Source: Paractinoplanes tereljensis (GTDB taxonomy: Bacteria > Actinomycetota > Actinomycetes > Mycobacteriales > Micromonosporaceae). From it: a DNA stretch of 64,000 nt. Where the stretch lies: contig NZ_BOMY01000022.1 in the NCBI RefSeq assembly GCF_016862435.1, positions 248,001 through 312,000 on the forward strand. Reading direction: 5' to 3'. Numbering within the stretch: the first letter of the stretch is position 1; every line of letters starts with the position of its first letter. The position numbers and the translations under genes were made by a program. The notes under the pieces are model-generated. The model had not been told where the DNA came from and did no database searches. It saw only the letters and a program-made list of their open reading frames with translations. This document shows positions 48,901 to 57,477 of the stretch, in pieces.

Positions 48901-51335
48901 GAGTCGATGCTGACGAAACCCCCGCCGGGGTACGGGTGCGACGTACGGATCAGGTTGTTGTTGAAGTCGTACGTGTACGTCGTGGTGAAGTCGGCCGGGT
49001 TGGCGCCCTTGACGTTGCCGCGCGGCGACACGGTCGACGCCAGGTTGCCGCGAACGTCATAGGCATAGGTGGTGCGCCCGCCGGCCGCATCGGTCGACGA
49101 CTTCTGCCGGCCCGCCGCCGTATAGGTGTAGCTGCTGGTGTTGCCCTCCGGGTCGGTGGTCGACTGCAGTTGGCTGAGCACCTTGCCGTACCTGTTGGAG
49201 GTTTCGTTGCCCAGCGGGTCGATGGTCTTGACCAGCTGCCCGACGGTGTCGTAGACCGACTCGGCCGGGTCCGCCTTGCCCGGCGCGAACGTCTTGCGCA
49301 GCCGGTCCAGGTCGTCGTAGACCCAGCGGGTGGTGAAGTCGGCCGGCTTGGCGCCGGTCAGGCTGCCGCGCGGGTCGGTCGTGCTGGTCGGCCGGCCGAC
49401 CAGGTCGTACGCGTAAAGGGTCTTCTCGCCGAGCGGCGAGGTGCGGGTCAGCAGGTTGCCGAAGGCGTCGTAGGTCATCCGGGTGACCTTGTGCAGCGGG
49501 TCCTCCGACGCGGTGATCAGGCCGCGGTCGTCGACGCTCAGCACGGTCTGCCCGCCCAGCGCGTCGGTGATGGTCTGCAGCTGGTCGAACGCGTCGTAGC
49601 CGTAGGACACCGTGTGACCGAGCGCGTCGGTGTGCTCGGTCAGGTTGTTGCGGGTGTCGTAGGTGTTGGCGATGGTGAACCCGAACGGCTCCGGCGCGGT
49701 GCTGGTGGTGAGGTTGCCGCTGCCGTCGAAGGTGCTGCTCAGCTGGTTGCCCTGGGGGTCGACGCTGAGGTTGGGGTCGAGGCTTTCGTCGTACCGCTGA
49801 TTGATGGTGTCGCCGTTGCCGTTCTGCGAGAAGACCAGCACGTTGCCGCGGTAGGTGTCGAAGTACCGCACCCCGTCCGGATCGGTGGTGATGGCCTGCT
49901 GCTTACCGGCGTCCCAGACCGTCTTGGTCACCGCGCCCAGCGCGTCGGCCTGCTGGGAGATGCGGCCGCCGGCGTACGTGTTGGTCACCTGGACCCGCTT
50001 CTCCGGGTCGGTCATCGTGGTGAGCAGCCCGGCGGTGTAGCCGAACTTCCAGGTGTTGCCCTCGGCGTCGGTGACCTCGGTCAGCCGGGCCGACTTGTAT
50101 TTGTACTGCGTCTTGCGGCCGTCCGGCAGGGCGATCTTGCTGATCAGCCCGTCGGTGCCGAGGCTGACGGTGACCTTGCGGCCGGCCGCGTCGGTGACCG
50201 TCCACTGTGTCGCGGTGTACGCGATGGTCAGGCCGAGCCCGCGCGAGTTGCGCACGCTCGTCAGCCGCCCGGACGTGTCGAACGCGTAGGTGACCTGGTC
50301 GGGCGTGACAAGTTGCCAGCCGCCGTCGACCGCCTTGAGGGTGGAGCGGACCCCGGGCGGCCGGACGTAGGAGCCGTCGTCGGCGCGGGCGAACGTCACC
50401 TGGGCGCCGTCCTCGGCCCGCACGGTCACCGCGGTGACCCCCTCGGCCGGCGGCACCACCCGCAGGTCGAGCGTCCACGACCAGCCGACGCCCATCGAGC
50501 CGGCGGTGGCGTTGACCGAGGAGTAGGTGCGGCGTGCCTGGAACGGCAGGCCGAACCCGGCCATCGCCAGGTCGGACGCGGAGAGCGTGAAAGCCCCGGT
50601 GCCGGTGTTGATGCCGGTCCCCCGGATCAGCTGGCCGCCGGTGCTGGGCGCGAGCGCATTACCGCACGAGCAGCCGGCAGCCTGGGCAGCCGGCAACGCG
50701 GGTGGCGTCTTGGTGGTGCGTGCCTTGGCCGTCGGCGACGCGGCCGAGACCGCCTGGGTGCCGTCGGCCAGGGTGGCGGTGATCGTCACGAAGTAGCCAT
50801 GGTCGGCGGTCAGCGCCCAGCCGTCGGTCACCCCGAAGCTGCGGCAGAACTCGCGCGGGGTGGCACAGACGACAGCGTCGGCCGGTGTCAGCGGCCGGGA
50901 CTCCTGCGCGGTGCCGCCCTCCGGGTCGTAGACCGTGGCGATCCAGGAGGCCCAGCTCTCGACGCCCGGATCGGGCACGTCGAAATACACCACGAGTGAG
51001 GTGTCGTCGAGCTCGAAGCCGGGGCGCAGCAGCACATCGGTGGCGGCGCCCGGGTCGGCCGCCAGTTTTTGCACGAGCTTCTTCTCAAATGCCTTACCGG
51101 CCGCCGGAATGCCCGGCGGCACGGCCGGCGGCAGCTCGTGCCGGGCCACCGCGTTCGCCGGCAGCGGCCGGTCGACCGGCCCGCGCCCGGGCGGCGCGAC
51201 CGGCACTTTCGGTTTGTCAAGCGCCCGCGCATAGGCGGGCCCGGAAACCCCGAAGGGCAGGCAGAGTACGGCGCTGAGAGCCAGAGCCACGCCGAGGCGC
51301 GTTCTCCGGGCGCGCGTCATCGCCAGAAGTGACAT
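45918..51335 (-). CDS. Secreted RHS/YD-repeat protein with distinct C-terminal domain
   Basis: The 1805-residue protein begins with a signal peptide (RLGVALALSAVLCLPFGVSG, about 12-37) after a GGGGGATCGC site. Residues 50-200 form an N-terminal domain, and about 215-330 a DUF6531-like domain (RTYSSVNATAGSMGVGWSWT). Dozens of YD repeats follow (typical units YDALDRPTA, YDVRGNLAS), and then the RHS core (FTGAYQDTTLGGQYAFPARI, PYSYVAGQPTVAVDPSG ending near 1515). The YD repeats form a shell that encloses a toxin in related proteins. The last 290 residues differ: Cys-rich (TCSDDTPEYC, SSCKPWEFWC), then GRHNMYFRDGDPF and HFVHGSENYHYATQS. I recognise no toxin family. Confidence 0.93.
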   Translation of the reverse strand: MSLLAMTRARRTRLGVALALSAVLCLPFGVSGPAYARALDKPKVPVAPPGRGPVDRPLPANAVARHELPPAVPPGIPAAGKAFEKKLVQKLAADPGAATDVLLRPGFELDDTSLVVYFDVPDPGVESWASWIATVYDPEGGTAQESRPLTPADAVVCATPREFCRSFGVTDGWALTADHGYFVTITATLADGTQAVSAASPTAKARTTKTPPALPAAQAAGCSCGNALAPSTGGQLIRGTGINTGTGAFTLSASDLAMAGFGLPFQARRTYSSVNATAGSMGVGWSWTLDLRVVPPAEGVTAVTVRAEDGAQVTFARADDGSYVRPPGVRSTLKAVDGGWQLVTPDQVTYAFDTSGRLTSVRNSRGLGLTIAYTATQWTVTDAAGRKVTVSLGTDGLISKIALPDGRKTQYKYKSARLTEVTDAEGNTWKFGYTAGLLTTMTDPEKRVQVTNTYAGGRISQQADALGAVTKTVWDAGKQQAITTDPDGVRYFDTYRGNVLVFSQNGNGDTINQRYDESLDPNLSVDPQGNQLSSTFDGSGNLTTSTAPEPFGFTIANTYDTRNNLTEHTDALGHTVSYGYDAFDQLQTITDALGGQTVLSVDDRGLITASEDPLHKVTRMTYDAFGNLLTRTSPLGEKTLYAYDLVGRPTSTTDPRGSLTGAKPADFTTRWVYDDLDRLRKTFAPGKADPAESVYDTVGQLVKTIDPLGNETSNRYGKVLSQLQSTTDPEGNTSSYTYTAAGRQKSSTDAAGGRTTYAYDVRGNLASTVSPRGNVKGANPADFTTTYTYDFNNNLIRTSHPYPGGGFVSIDSRFDELNRLIARIDPFGATTRTRYDNNGNVSATVDATGRTLTTDYDALDRPTATHSPAGGTSVQEYDLAGHLIKSTAAAGGSTTFTYDDDGNLVTSVDARGNEPGADPAAYTTRYAYDVARNQVSVTDPLGNAVRTAYDANNRTVTVTDANAHTAKYGYDDGDRLLKVTGPDGGVTGYAYDRNGRSTARVDPNGHVNRYAYDVLGRLISSIDPLGRQGTYRYDAEGHAIASVVPGSADVTARTISTTYDILGRRVGQDVGGTLMYAWGYDARNQTTSMADQAGLRLQNYDEAGLLTSVTRGGQTYSYGYDLNGNVTTRTWPDGTKVGSSFDASNELTGLTVQGGVAGSQQAAYGFDYDAAGNLSRTTYPGGGLVTDRGYDTAGRLVDVHSHGDAGTVARYQLTRDGSGNPTAITTTRAAAQTVDYTYDKSDRLASATGPTGSWSYRYDQVGNRVSQTLTGTAGGSVTKYRYDDADQLTEASVVGGGTTGYSYDAQGNQVRAGNDTFAYNIDRTLASATVGGVRTSYAYDAQHLRLSATTNLASGPRSTAWSFDVNAPQAQLALETTSTATATSRRGFLDGVKGTALALLTGKQTDPYLPDWLGGVADVVGPDGGVLAAYDYDPYGNPRSDGTAAGTTATVENPVRFTGAYQDTTLGGQYAFPARIYDPATARFGGVDPASAGAQTPTQNPYSYVAGQPTVAVDPSGAIPIIPPGPTIRPRVTPPTCSDDTPEYCHEPGANKHTSGDLFGVWAAVALSSCKPWEFWCKGGPVAGRHNMYFRDGDPFTNEIRTLDSFHTAVSNVASQLPLANIGFMFHFVHGSENYHYATQSPDQRKDAARRNAVSIKSGGTFGMPLVQAFVGSYDLNWQLLGYDGEESPVVEFHLTNASTIGSAMPDPQKAGDYGKDSPSGDGHDARSWEHYLRQSVRWRETFPGGDAPQLPIAMRRIPGLPIPVPFPKDGNPDPFAPPGTMENWCLPVPIIGPIPINLPNGLCP

Positions 51336-51461
51336 GCGATCCCCCGTGTGATCTAAGTGATGAACTTAAATACGGGAAATCACGATGCCACCCGGGTGCA
51401 TGATCCGGTGACCCGCCAAAAGTCATGCCATTTCAGATCCATTGGCGCATGGTGCGAACGC

Positions 51462-53747
51462 TCAGGCCACCGGGGTGTGCGACATCGCGGCCAGCCGGTC
51501 GCCGACCTCGCCGGCCGGCAGCGGACGGCCGAACAGGTAGCCCTGGCCGTACTGGTAGCCGAGGCTGTGGATCATCTCCCGCTGCTCGTCGGTCTCGATG
51601 CCCTCGGCGACCGAGGAGAACTCCAGCGCCGTCGCCATCTGGCTGACCGCGGTGGCGACCGCCCGCGGCCGGCCGGCCGTGGTGATCGACTCGACGAACG
51701 AGCGGTCCAGTTTCAGGGTGGTCACCGGGACGGTCAGCAGCAGCCCGAGCGAGGACGCCGCGGTGCCGAAGTCGTCCAGGGCCAGCCGGATACCGAGGCC
51801 ACGCAGCCGCAGCATCGCCTCGGCCGACTCCTCGTCGTCGAGCACCGCGGTCTCGGTCACCTCGATGCTCAGGTTGCTCGCGGGCAGACCGGCGTCGGAC
51901 AGCGCGGCGGCCACCTCGTCGACGAAACCGCTGGTGCGCAGCTGCCGGCCGGCCACGTTGACGTTGACCGTGAGGTGGTCGGCGGCCGGGTATTCCGCCC
52001 GCCAGCAGGCGGCCTGCCGGGTCGCCTCGCGCAGCGCCCAGGCGCCGATCGACACGATGTGCCCGGACCGCTCGGCCAGCGGGATGAAGTCGTCCGGCGA
52101 GACCAGGCCGCGGGTCGGGTGGTTCCACCGGATCAGTGCCTCGACCCCGGTCATCCGCAGGTCGTCGAGGCGCACGATCGGCTGGTAGAGCAGCATGAAC
52201 TCATCGGCGTCGACCGCCGTGCCCAGCTCCCGCACCAGCTCGGCCTCGTCGGCGATCCGGGCGCCCATCTCGTCGCTGTAGTGCACGCAGGTGTTCTTGC
52301 CGCGCCGCTTCGCCTCGTACATCGCGATGTCGGCGTGGCTGATCAGCGTCGACGACTCGTCGCCGGGGCGGGCGCAGGCGACGCCGACGCTGGCCCGGGT
52401 GGCGATGATCCGCCCCTCCAGGGTCATCGGCTCGCCCAGCCGGCGCAGGATGTCCGCGGCGATCCGCTCCGCGCCGGCCGCTCCGCCGTTCGGCAGCAGC
52501 ACGGTGAACTCGTCGCCGCCGAGCCGGGCCACCAGATCGTGGTCGCGCACCGCCGCGCGCAGCCGCTCGGACACCTCGACCAGCAGCGCGTCGCCGGCCG
52601 CGTGGCCCATGGTGTCGTTGACCGACTTGAAGTCGTCCAGGTCGATCAGCAGCACGGCGGGCGAACCGATCAGTGCAAAGCCGAGCTCCTCGGTGAAACG
52701 GGAGCGGTTGGCCAGCCCGGTGAGCCCGTCGGTGGAGGCCTGCTCGCGCAGCATCGTCTCCTGGTCGGTGAGCCGGTCGACCGCGACGTCGAGCCGCCGG
52801 ACCAGCATCACGTTGTCCTGGAAGGCAATCAGCTGCCGCCCGCAGACCAGGCCGGTGATCACCACCGCGCCCAGGGTCGCACCCCACAGCCGCGCCGAGG
52901 TGTGCTCCGGCAAAACCAACAGAAAAACGACGAAGGTCAACCCGATCATGCCGTACGGCAGGAGGCTGTACGGCCTGCGTCGCGCCGTTCCCGCCGGTCC
53001 CTCGGTCCGGGCCAGCGTCTCCTGGATCCGTGGGCCGACCGCGATCAGCAGCGACGGCAGCAGCAGCACCATGAAGACGTAGTAGTGGTTCTGCAGCTGG
53101 AACGGCCCCGGAAGGAACGCCGCGATGCCCTGCACGACCGGCGCCGCGACCATCGGCCAGGCCGCGAACCGGGCCATCGGCGGCCGCGGCACCAACGCCA
53201 CCTTGGTGGCCGAGAAGGCACCCACCACGACCAGCGCGGCGGTGATGGTGGCGGTGACCCGGTCTTGCTGCTCGACCGCCCCGTTGACCGCGAAACACCA
53301 GGCCGTCACGCCGCCCGCGACCAGCACAGTCGTGGCGTCCAGCCAGAACACCAGCTTCTCCCGGCCGGTCTTCAGGCCCTGCGGGAAGAGCAGGCAGGCC
53401 AGGACGTTGCTGAACATCCCGACGATGAAGAACGCCGACTGCACGGTTCCGCCGTCGGTCGACGCCCCACCCGGATCGAACAGCACGTTCAGGGTCTGGA
53501 AGCTGTCGCCGACGCTGAACGAGCAGCCGGCGAACGCGATCGCCGACCAGAACCGCCGGTACTGCGGGGCGAGCAGCCGCAGCCGCCACGCCCCGTAGGC
53601 GAGGGCCAGGTCCATCGGCACCTGGACCGCCCAGAGCACCTGGATCTGCCGTACCCGGTCGCCCTCGAACACCCCGAACAGTACGAAACTGAGCAGCGTC
53701 ACGGCGAACAGCGCCAGCAGCACCGGATCTCGCCGCAACGCTCTCAT
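51462..53747 (-). CDS. Membrane GGDEF-EAL protein (cyclic-di-GMP turnover)
   Basis: The 761-residue protein resembles the 43139 gene product in plan but is not a close copy. It has about ten N-terminal membrane helices (to about 330), GGDEF (RLGGDEFTVLL near 411) and EAL (GVEALIRWNHPTRG near 535, VTETAVLDDEES, DDFGTAASSLGL). The EAL DDFGT motif and GGDEF site are intact; the loop VNVNVAGRQL is slightly altered from NISARQ. It starts 4 bp after a PilZ gene on the same strand, giving a receptor plus enzyme pair. Confidence 0.93.
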   Translation of the reverse strand: MRALRRDPVLLALFAVTLLSFVLFGVFEGDRVRQIQVLWAVQVPMDLALAYGAWRLRLLAPQYRRFWSAIAFAGCSFSVGDSFQTLNVLFDPGGASTDGGTVQSAFFIVGMFSNVLACLLFPQGLKTGREKLVFWLDATTVLVAGGVTAWCFAVNGAVEQQDRVTATITAALVVVGAFSATKVALVPRPPMARFAAWPMVAAPVVQGIAAFLPGPFQLQNHYYVFMVLLLPSLLIAVGPRIQETLARTEGPAGTARRRPYSLLPYGMIGLTFVVFLLVLPEHTSARLWGATLGAVVITGLVCGRQLIAFQDNVMLVRRLDVAVDRLTDQETMLREQASTDGLTGLANRSRFTEELGFALIGSPAVLLIDLDDFKSVNDTMGHAAGDALLVEVSERLRAAVRDHDLVARLGGDEFTVLLPNGGAAGAERIAADILRRLGEPMTLEGRIIATRASVGVACARPGDESSTLISHADIAMYEAKRRGKNTCVHYSDEMGARIADEAELVRELGTAVDADEFMLLYQPIVRLDDLRMTGVEALIRWNHPTRGLVSPDDFIPLAERSGHIVSIGAWALREATRQAACWRAEYPAADHLTVNVNVAGRQLRTSGFVDEVAAALSDAGLPASNLSIEVTETAVLDDEESAEAMLRLRGLGIRLALDDFGTAASSLGLLLTVPVTTLKLDRSFVESITTAGRPRAVATAVSQMATALEFSSVAEGIETDEQREMIHSLGYQYGQGYLFGRPLPAGEVGDRLAAMSHTPVA

Positions 53748-53751
53748 CGGA

Positions 53752-54402
53752 TCAGGCAGCTTCCTGGTGCAGCCGGCGCTCGTTGATCTCCCAGGTCATC
53801 ACGTACAGCCGGATCACCTGGGCCAGGCTCTCCTCGGTGTTGAAGGTGAGCACGACGTGCCGCCCGGGGTCGCCGTGCGGGGCCTCCCGGACCGTCAGGA
53901 TGGTGCCGCTCAGCTCGACCTCGCCGGCCTCACCGAGCCAGACCGCGGCCCGCAGGTGGTCCCCCGGGCTCAGCGCCACCGGCATGTCGATCCAGCAGCG
54001 CAGGCCACCCTCGCTGATGTCCAGCAGGGCACCGTCGACCTCGTGCTCACCGGCCGAGATCCGGACGGCCGCGCCGCCACCGCCCCGGACGTACTCGCGC
54101 CGGTTGCTCTGCCGCGGCGCCTCCACCGGGGCCAGGGTCCACCGGAACGGAGCCTCATCGGAGACCGAGATCAGGCGGGTGGGAAGCACGATCCGGGTAC
54201 GCGGCGGCGCCCAGAAGACATCGAACTGGTGACCGGCCACCAGCGTGGCCGGGTCCGCGGTCTCGAGCGGCGCGGCAACGGTGAAGGTGTCCCCGTCCAC
54301 GGACTCGAGCCGGGACCGGAAGTTCACTCCCTCGCCCAGGACGAGGAACATCGGCGCGCCGATGGCGGGCAGTTCGGTGATGGCAGAGACCGACGCAATC
54401 AT
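53752..54402 (-). CDS. PilZ-domain cyclic-di-GMP receptor
   Basis: The 216 residues comprise an N-terminal YcgR-like beta domain (about 1-100, FRSRLESVDGDTFTVAAPLE) and a PilZ domain. The c-di-GMP motifs are present: SNRREYVRGG (R-x3-R) and LLDISEGGLRCWI (D-x-S-x2-G). In motile bacteria such proteins brake flagella or tune polysaccharide export. It is translated just before a GGDEF-EAL protein, and the chemoreceptor elsewhere in the window fits a motility link, though that is inference. Confidence 0.92.
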   Translation of the reverse strand: MIASVSAITELPAIGAPMFLVLGEGVNFRSRLESVDGDTFTVAAPLETADPATLVAGHQFDVFWAPPRTRIVLPTRLISVSDEAPFRWTLAPVEAPRQSNRREYVRGGGGAAVRISAGEHEVDGALLDISEGGLRCWIDMPVALSPGDHLRAAVWLGEAGEVELSGTILTVREAPHGDPGRHVVLTFNTEESLAQVIRLYVMTWEINERRLHQEAA

Positions 54403-54502
54403 GGTTGAAGCACCTCACGACGGGGGGATCCGGTCGAGGATTCATTCGGCCGGTCCCGCGCGACCATGAGGATTTCGGTAGCGATCCGGGAGTGATCCGC
54501 CG

Positions 54503-56719
54503 TCAGCAGGTCACCGTGATCCGCTCGTAGCGGGCGTGGAACGGCGTGGGCTTGGCCCCGAACTGAGCGCGGTTGAGCGCGGACACCCCGACCCGCACCG
54601 TCTCCGGCAGCGTCATCTTCACCGTGGCCAACTCGGTGAACGCGGTCTTGTCAGCCGGCCGCCAAGACCCGGTGATGGTGCCGCCCGCCCGAACCATCCG
54701 CAGCACGAGCCGGGTGGCGCCGGTCTTGATCGGCCGCTGGCTGGGCAGCGGCCCGTGCACCCACTGGTGCGCCCCACCGTCCCGGTATTCGAACCCAACG
54801 GTCCCGGTCTCACCAAAGGCCCGCTCGATCCGCACGTAACTGACCGGCGAATTCCACAGCAGCAGCCCCGCCCCCTGATAAAACACGGCCGGCGACACCT
54901 CCATGGCGGCTTCGATCACAAAGTCCCCGGCAATCGGCCGCAGCAGCATCTGAGCCGTGACGTTGCCCTGATAGATGTCGGTACCGTCCGGCGCATCAAG
55001 GTCAGCCGCCCCACCGCTGACAGTGACGGCAAGGTCAGCCCGATTGCGCTCCCAGGCCGGGTCAAGCACAGCCCCGTCAAATTCCTCGGCAAACCCGCAC
55101 CCCGGCGCCGAGGCGCTGGCGCTGGCCGGGGGCACCGCACCGGGCTCACCGTCGGCCCGAAGCAGCCGCACGGCTACCGACGCTCCCACCGCCACCACCA
55201 AAACCGCCACCCCCGCAACCACCATCCGAACCCGCCGCCCACCCATCCGCCCCGCCTCAACGGCCGCCCCCAGCTCAGCAGCCGACGCGGGCGCAGCAGC
55301 CGACTTGAGCTCAGCGGCCGGCTTGTGCTCAGCGGTCGGCTTGTGCTCAGCGGTCGGTCCTGGCTCGGCAGCTGGCCTCGGCTCCGCGGCCTCCGGTATC
55401 ACCGACGGCGGGCTCGAGGGCTCCAGCAACGTGGGTGGCGGCTCGACCGGCACCGGCAACGGCAGTGCCGGGCCGGCCGACGATGTCAGACCCGGGATCG
55501 GCGCCCGGCCAGCGGTGAACGCCACAGGCCGCGCAGGCGGCGACGCCGGCACGGCCGACGACTCCGGAGCTGGAACGGACACCGGGTTAGTGGTGGCCGC
55601 CTCGGGCCGCGCGGGCTGCGCCGGCGCCGGGGCGGCGGTGGGCGCTATCGGTCGCGGGGGTGGCGGGGTGCGGCTGGTCAGGCGGGCTGCGCCGAGCGCG
55701 ATGCTGTGTTCCGGGTCGGGGTCGACCACGACAGGCCGTTCGAACGCCTCGGCCACCAGCGCCCCCACGAGCGGTATCCGGGACGACCCGCCGGCCAGCA
55801 GGACTGCCCGCAGCCGGTCCGGGCCGACCTCGGCCGACCGCAACGCCCGGGTCAGCGCCCGCACCGTCTCCTGCAGCGCCGGCGCGATCATCGCCTCGAA
55901 CTCGCGCCGAGTAAGCCGCACCCGGGTGTGCAACCCCGGCAGCGCCACCGGGATCATCACCTCGGTGTCGAAGGAGAGCGCCTCCTTGGCGTCCACGCAG
56001 TCGCGCCGCAGCCGGGTGAGCGCGGCGACGAGGTCGGGATCGTCCCCCGCGAGCCGCTCAGCCGGCAGAACCCGAGTCACATGGTCAAAGACCGCCTCGT
56101 CAAAGTCGATCCCGCCAAGCTGCTCGATCCCCTCAGGCGCACCGAGCAACTCGAACCCGCCCGCGCCACGGCGCAGCACCGCCGCGTCGAAGGTGCCACC
56201 ACCCAGGTCATAGACGGCCACGATGTCCCCGTCGGCCATGTGCTCGCCGGCCGCATACGAGACCGCCGCCGCCTCCGGCTCACTGCGCAACACCACCCGA
56301 GGCGAGTCAGCCAGCCGAGCCGCCTGTTCCAGCAGGTCACGCTTGTAAGGCCCCCAGTTGGCCGGGCAGGTGAGCACCACCAACGAGGGCGCCCCCTGCT
56401 CGACGGTGGCAGCGACCGCGAGCACGTGCTCCAGCAGTCGCGCGACCAGCGCATGCGCGGGATAGGGCGACCCCCCGACGAGCAGCGGCACCGGATCCCC
56501 GATCCGCCGCTTGAACTCCCGAGCCACCCGCCCAGGCTCCAGCTCACCACGGCGCACAGCGGCCTCACCGACCACCACCGCCCCGTCCGAGGCCAGAAAG
56601 ATCACCGAAGGAATCTCCGGCCGCCGCCCACCAAGCCGCAGGACTTCCACATGGTCACCGCGCCGCACGGCAGCCGCAGTCCAGGTGGTCCCGAGGTCCA
56701 CCCCCAGCCCATAGGTCAT
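54503..56719 (-). CDS. Membrane-anchored Hsp70-like ATPase with external beta-sandwich domain
   Basis: ATG 56719 (MTYGLGVDLGTTWTAAAVRR) begins the actin-like fold; the open frame before it is not credible. Residues 1-350 form an Hsp70 ATPase domain: VDLGTTWTAAA phosphate loop, VVLTCPANWGPYKRDLL, AVYDLGGGTFDAAVLRRGAG, VLLAGGSSRIPLVGALV. The peptide-binding domain of DnaK is absent. Instead there is a 140-residue Pro/Ala linker with PTAEHK repeats, a membrane helix (about 497-518), and an external 200-residue domain (CGFAEEFDGAVLDPAWERNR, YVRIERAFGETGTVGFEYRD) resembling DUF1349/concanavalin-like sandwiches. It may couple ATPase state to an external ligand. Confidence 0.88.
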   Translation of the reverse strand: MTYGLGVDLGTTWTAAAVRRGDHVEVLRLGGRRPEIPSVIFLASDGAVVVGEAAVRRGELEPGRVAREFKRRIGDPVPLLVGGSPYPAHALVARLLEHVLAVAATVEQGAPSLVVLTCPANWGPYKRDLLEQAARLADSPRVVLRSEPEAAAVSYAAGEHMADGDIVAVYDLGGGTFDAAVLRRGAGGFELLGAPEGIEQLGGIDFDEAVFDHVTRVLPAERLAGDDPDLVAALTRLRRDCVDAKEALSFDTEVMIPVALPGLHTRVRLTRREFEAMIAPALQETVRALTRALRSAEVGPDRLRAVLLAGGSSRIPLVGALVAEAFERPVVVDPDPEHSIALGAARLTSRTPPPPRPIAPTAAPAPAQPARPEAATTNPVSVPAPESSAVPASPPARPVAFTAGRAPIPGLTSSAGPALPLPVPVEPPPTLLEPSSPPSVIPEAAEPRPAAEPGPTAEHKPTAEHKPAAELKSAAAPASAAELGAAVEAGRMGGRRVRMVVAGVAVLVVAVGASVAVRLLRADGEPGAVPPASASASAPGCGFAEEFDGAVLDPAWERNRADLAVTVSGGAADLDAPDGTDIYQGNVTAQMLLRPIAGDFVIEAAMEVSPAVFYQGAGLLLWNSPVSYVRIERAFGETGTVGFEYRDGGAHQWVHGPLPSQRPIKTGATRLVLRMVRAGGTITGSWRPADKTAFTELATVKMTLPETVRVGVSALNRAQFGAKPTPFHARYERITVTC

Positions 56720-57091
56720 CGCGGCCCAGCCCCTCCGATCCGACACGGCCGCACCGACGACCGGCACCCAGCATCGACCGTCCCCCGCACCCCGACAAGA
56801 CCAAGATGGACGCTTGCCCAAAAGGCCGTCCAAATGACTCCACCCCAGCCCCCCAGGAAAGCCCAACCCAGCCACCCACCGAGACCACCAAAGCCCAAGC
56901 CCCCACCCCGCCGGTGCCAGCGACATCGCCGACGACAGCAGCAGCGGTTCTGGTTCCGGCCTTCAAGGACTGCGCTTCCCACATATCAGAGCGCCTGTGC
57001 CAAAACAGAGCCCCCGAGCCCGCAATCCGGGCGCGCGCCCAAACAAAAACCCGATATCCGGCCGAACGCCGCGCGAGGGGCCCGCTGAGCC

Positions 57092-57141
57092 GCGAACTTG
57101 TCGATTCGACCCTCCGCTGAGTGCTCAAACTTTCCAAGATC
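57092..57141 (-). repeat. Dispersed intergenic repeat, copy B
   Basis: On the minus strand it opens GATCTTGGAAAGTTTGAGCA and is 84% identical over 50 gapless positions to 40075-40124. A shorter shared motif, CCGGATAT followed by ATCGGG, lies a little further on in both copies, suggesting that the relationship extends beyond the core in patches. Confidence 0.65.
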
Positions 57142-57403
57142 GCAGCCAAGCCCGCCGAACCGCCTAGATCTCGGAGCTGCGGGCCGCAACCAAGCCGCCA
57201 AGCGCGCAAATACGGCCAACCCAACCGCCGCAACCGGCGCGGAATGTTCGCCTGACCACCACCCCAGCCCGGCCTGCCCGACGCAATCCCCACCGCCACC
57301 ACAACGCGGCAGCCCGACCACCACCAGCAAGGGGACCGCTCAGCCCAGCCACGCCCCCAGCAGCGCAGAACCAAAGACGAACCCGCAGCGTGCCCCCACG
57401 CAA

Positions 57404-57477
57404 GGTGGTGGGCCGGGGGTGACCAGGCAGGGCATAGATGCTTTACCGCCCAGCCTGGTCACCCCCGGCCCACCACC
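57404..57477 (-). terminator. 25-bp perfect hairpin downstream of the NtaA-like gene
   Basis: Arms 57404-57428 and 57453-57477 are exact complements over 25 bp and flank a 24-nt loop. The hairpin ends 60 bp after the stop of the monooxygenase gene, at the end of the eight-gene operon. No T-tract follows. Its length is far beyond a usual terminator stem, so it may also protect RNA ends or be a mobile palindromic unit. Confidence 0.6.

Noticed and set aside
46143..50999. 1618-codon open frame on the plus strand
   Set aside because: It is antisense to the RHS gene; its Gly/Arg/Val-rich product has no motif and arises from the strong third-position GC bias.
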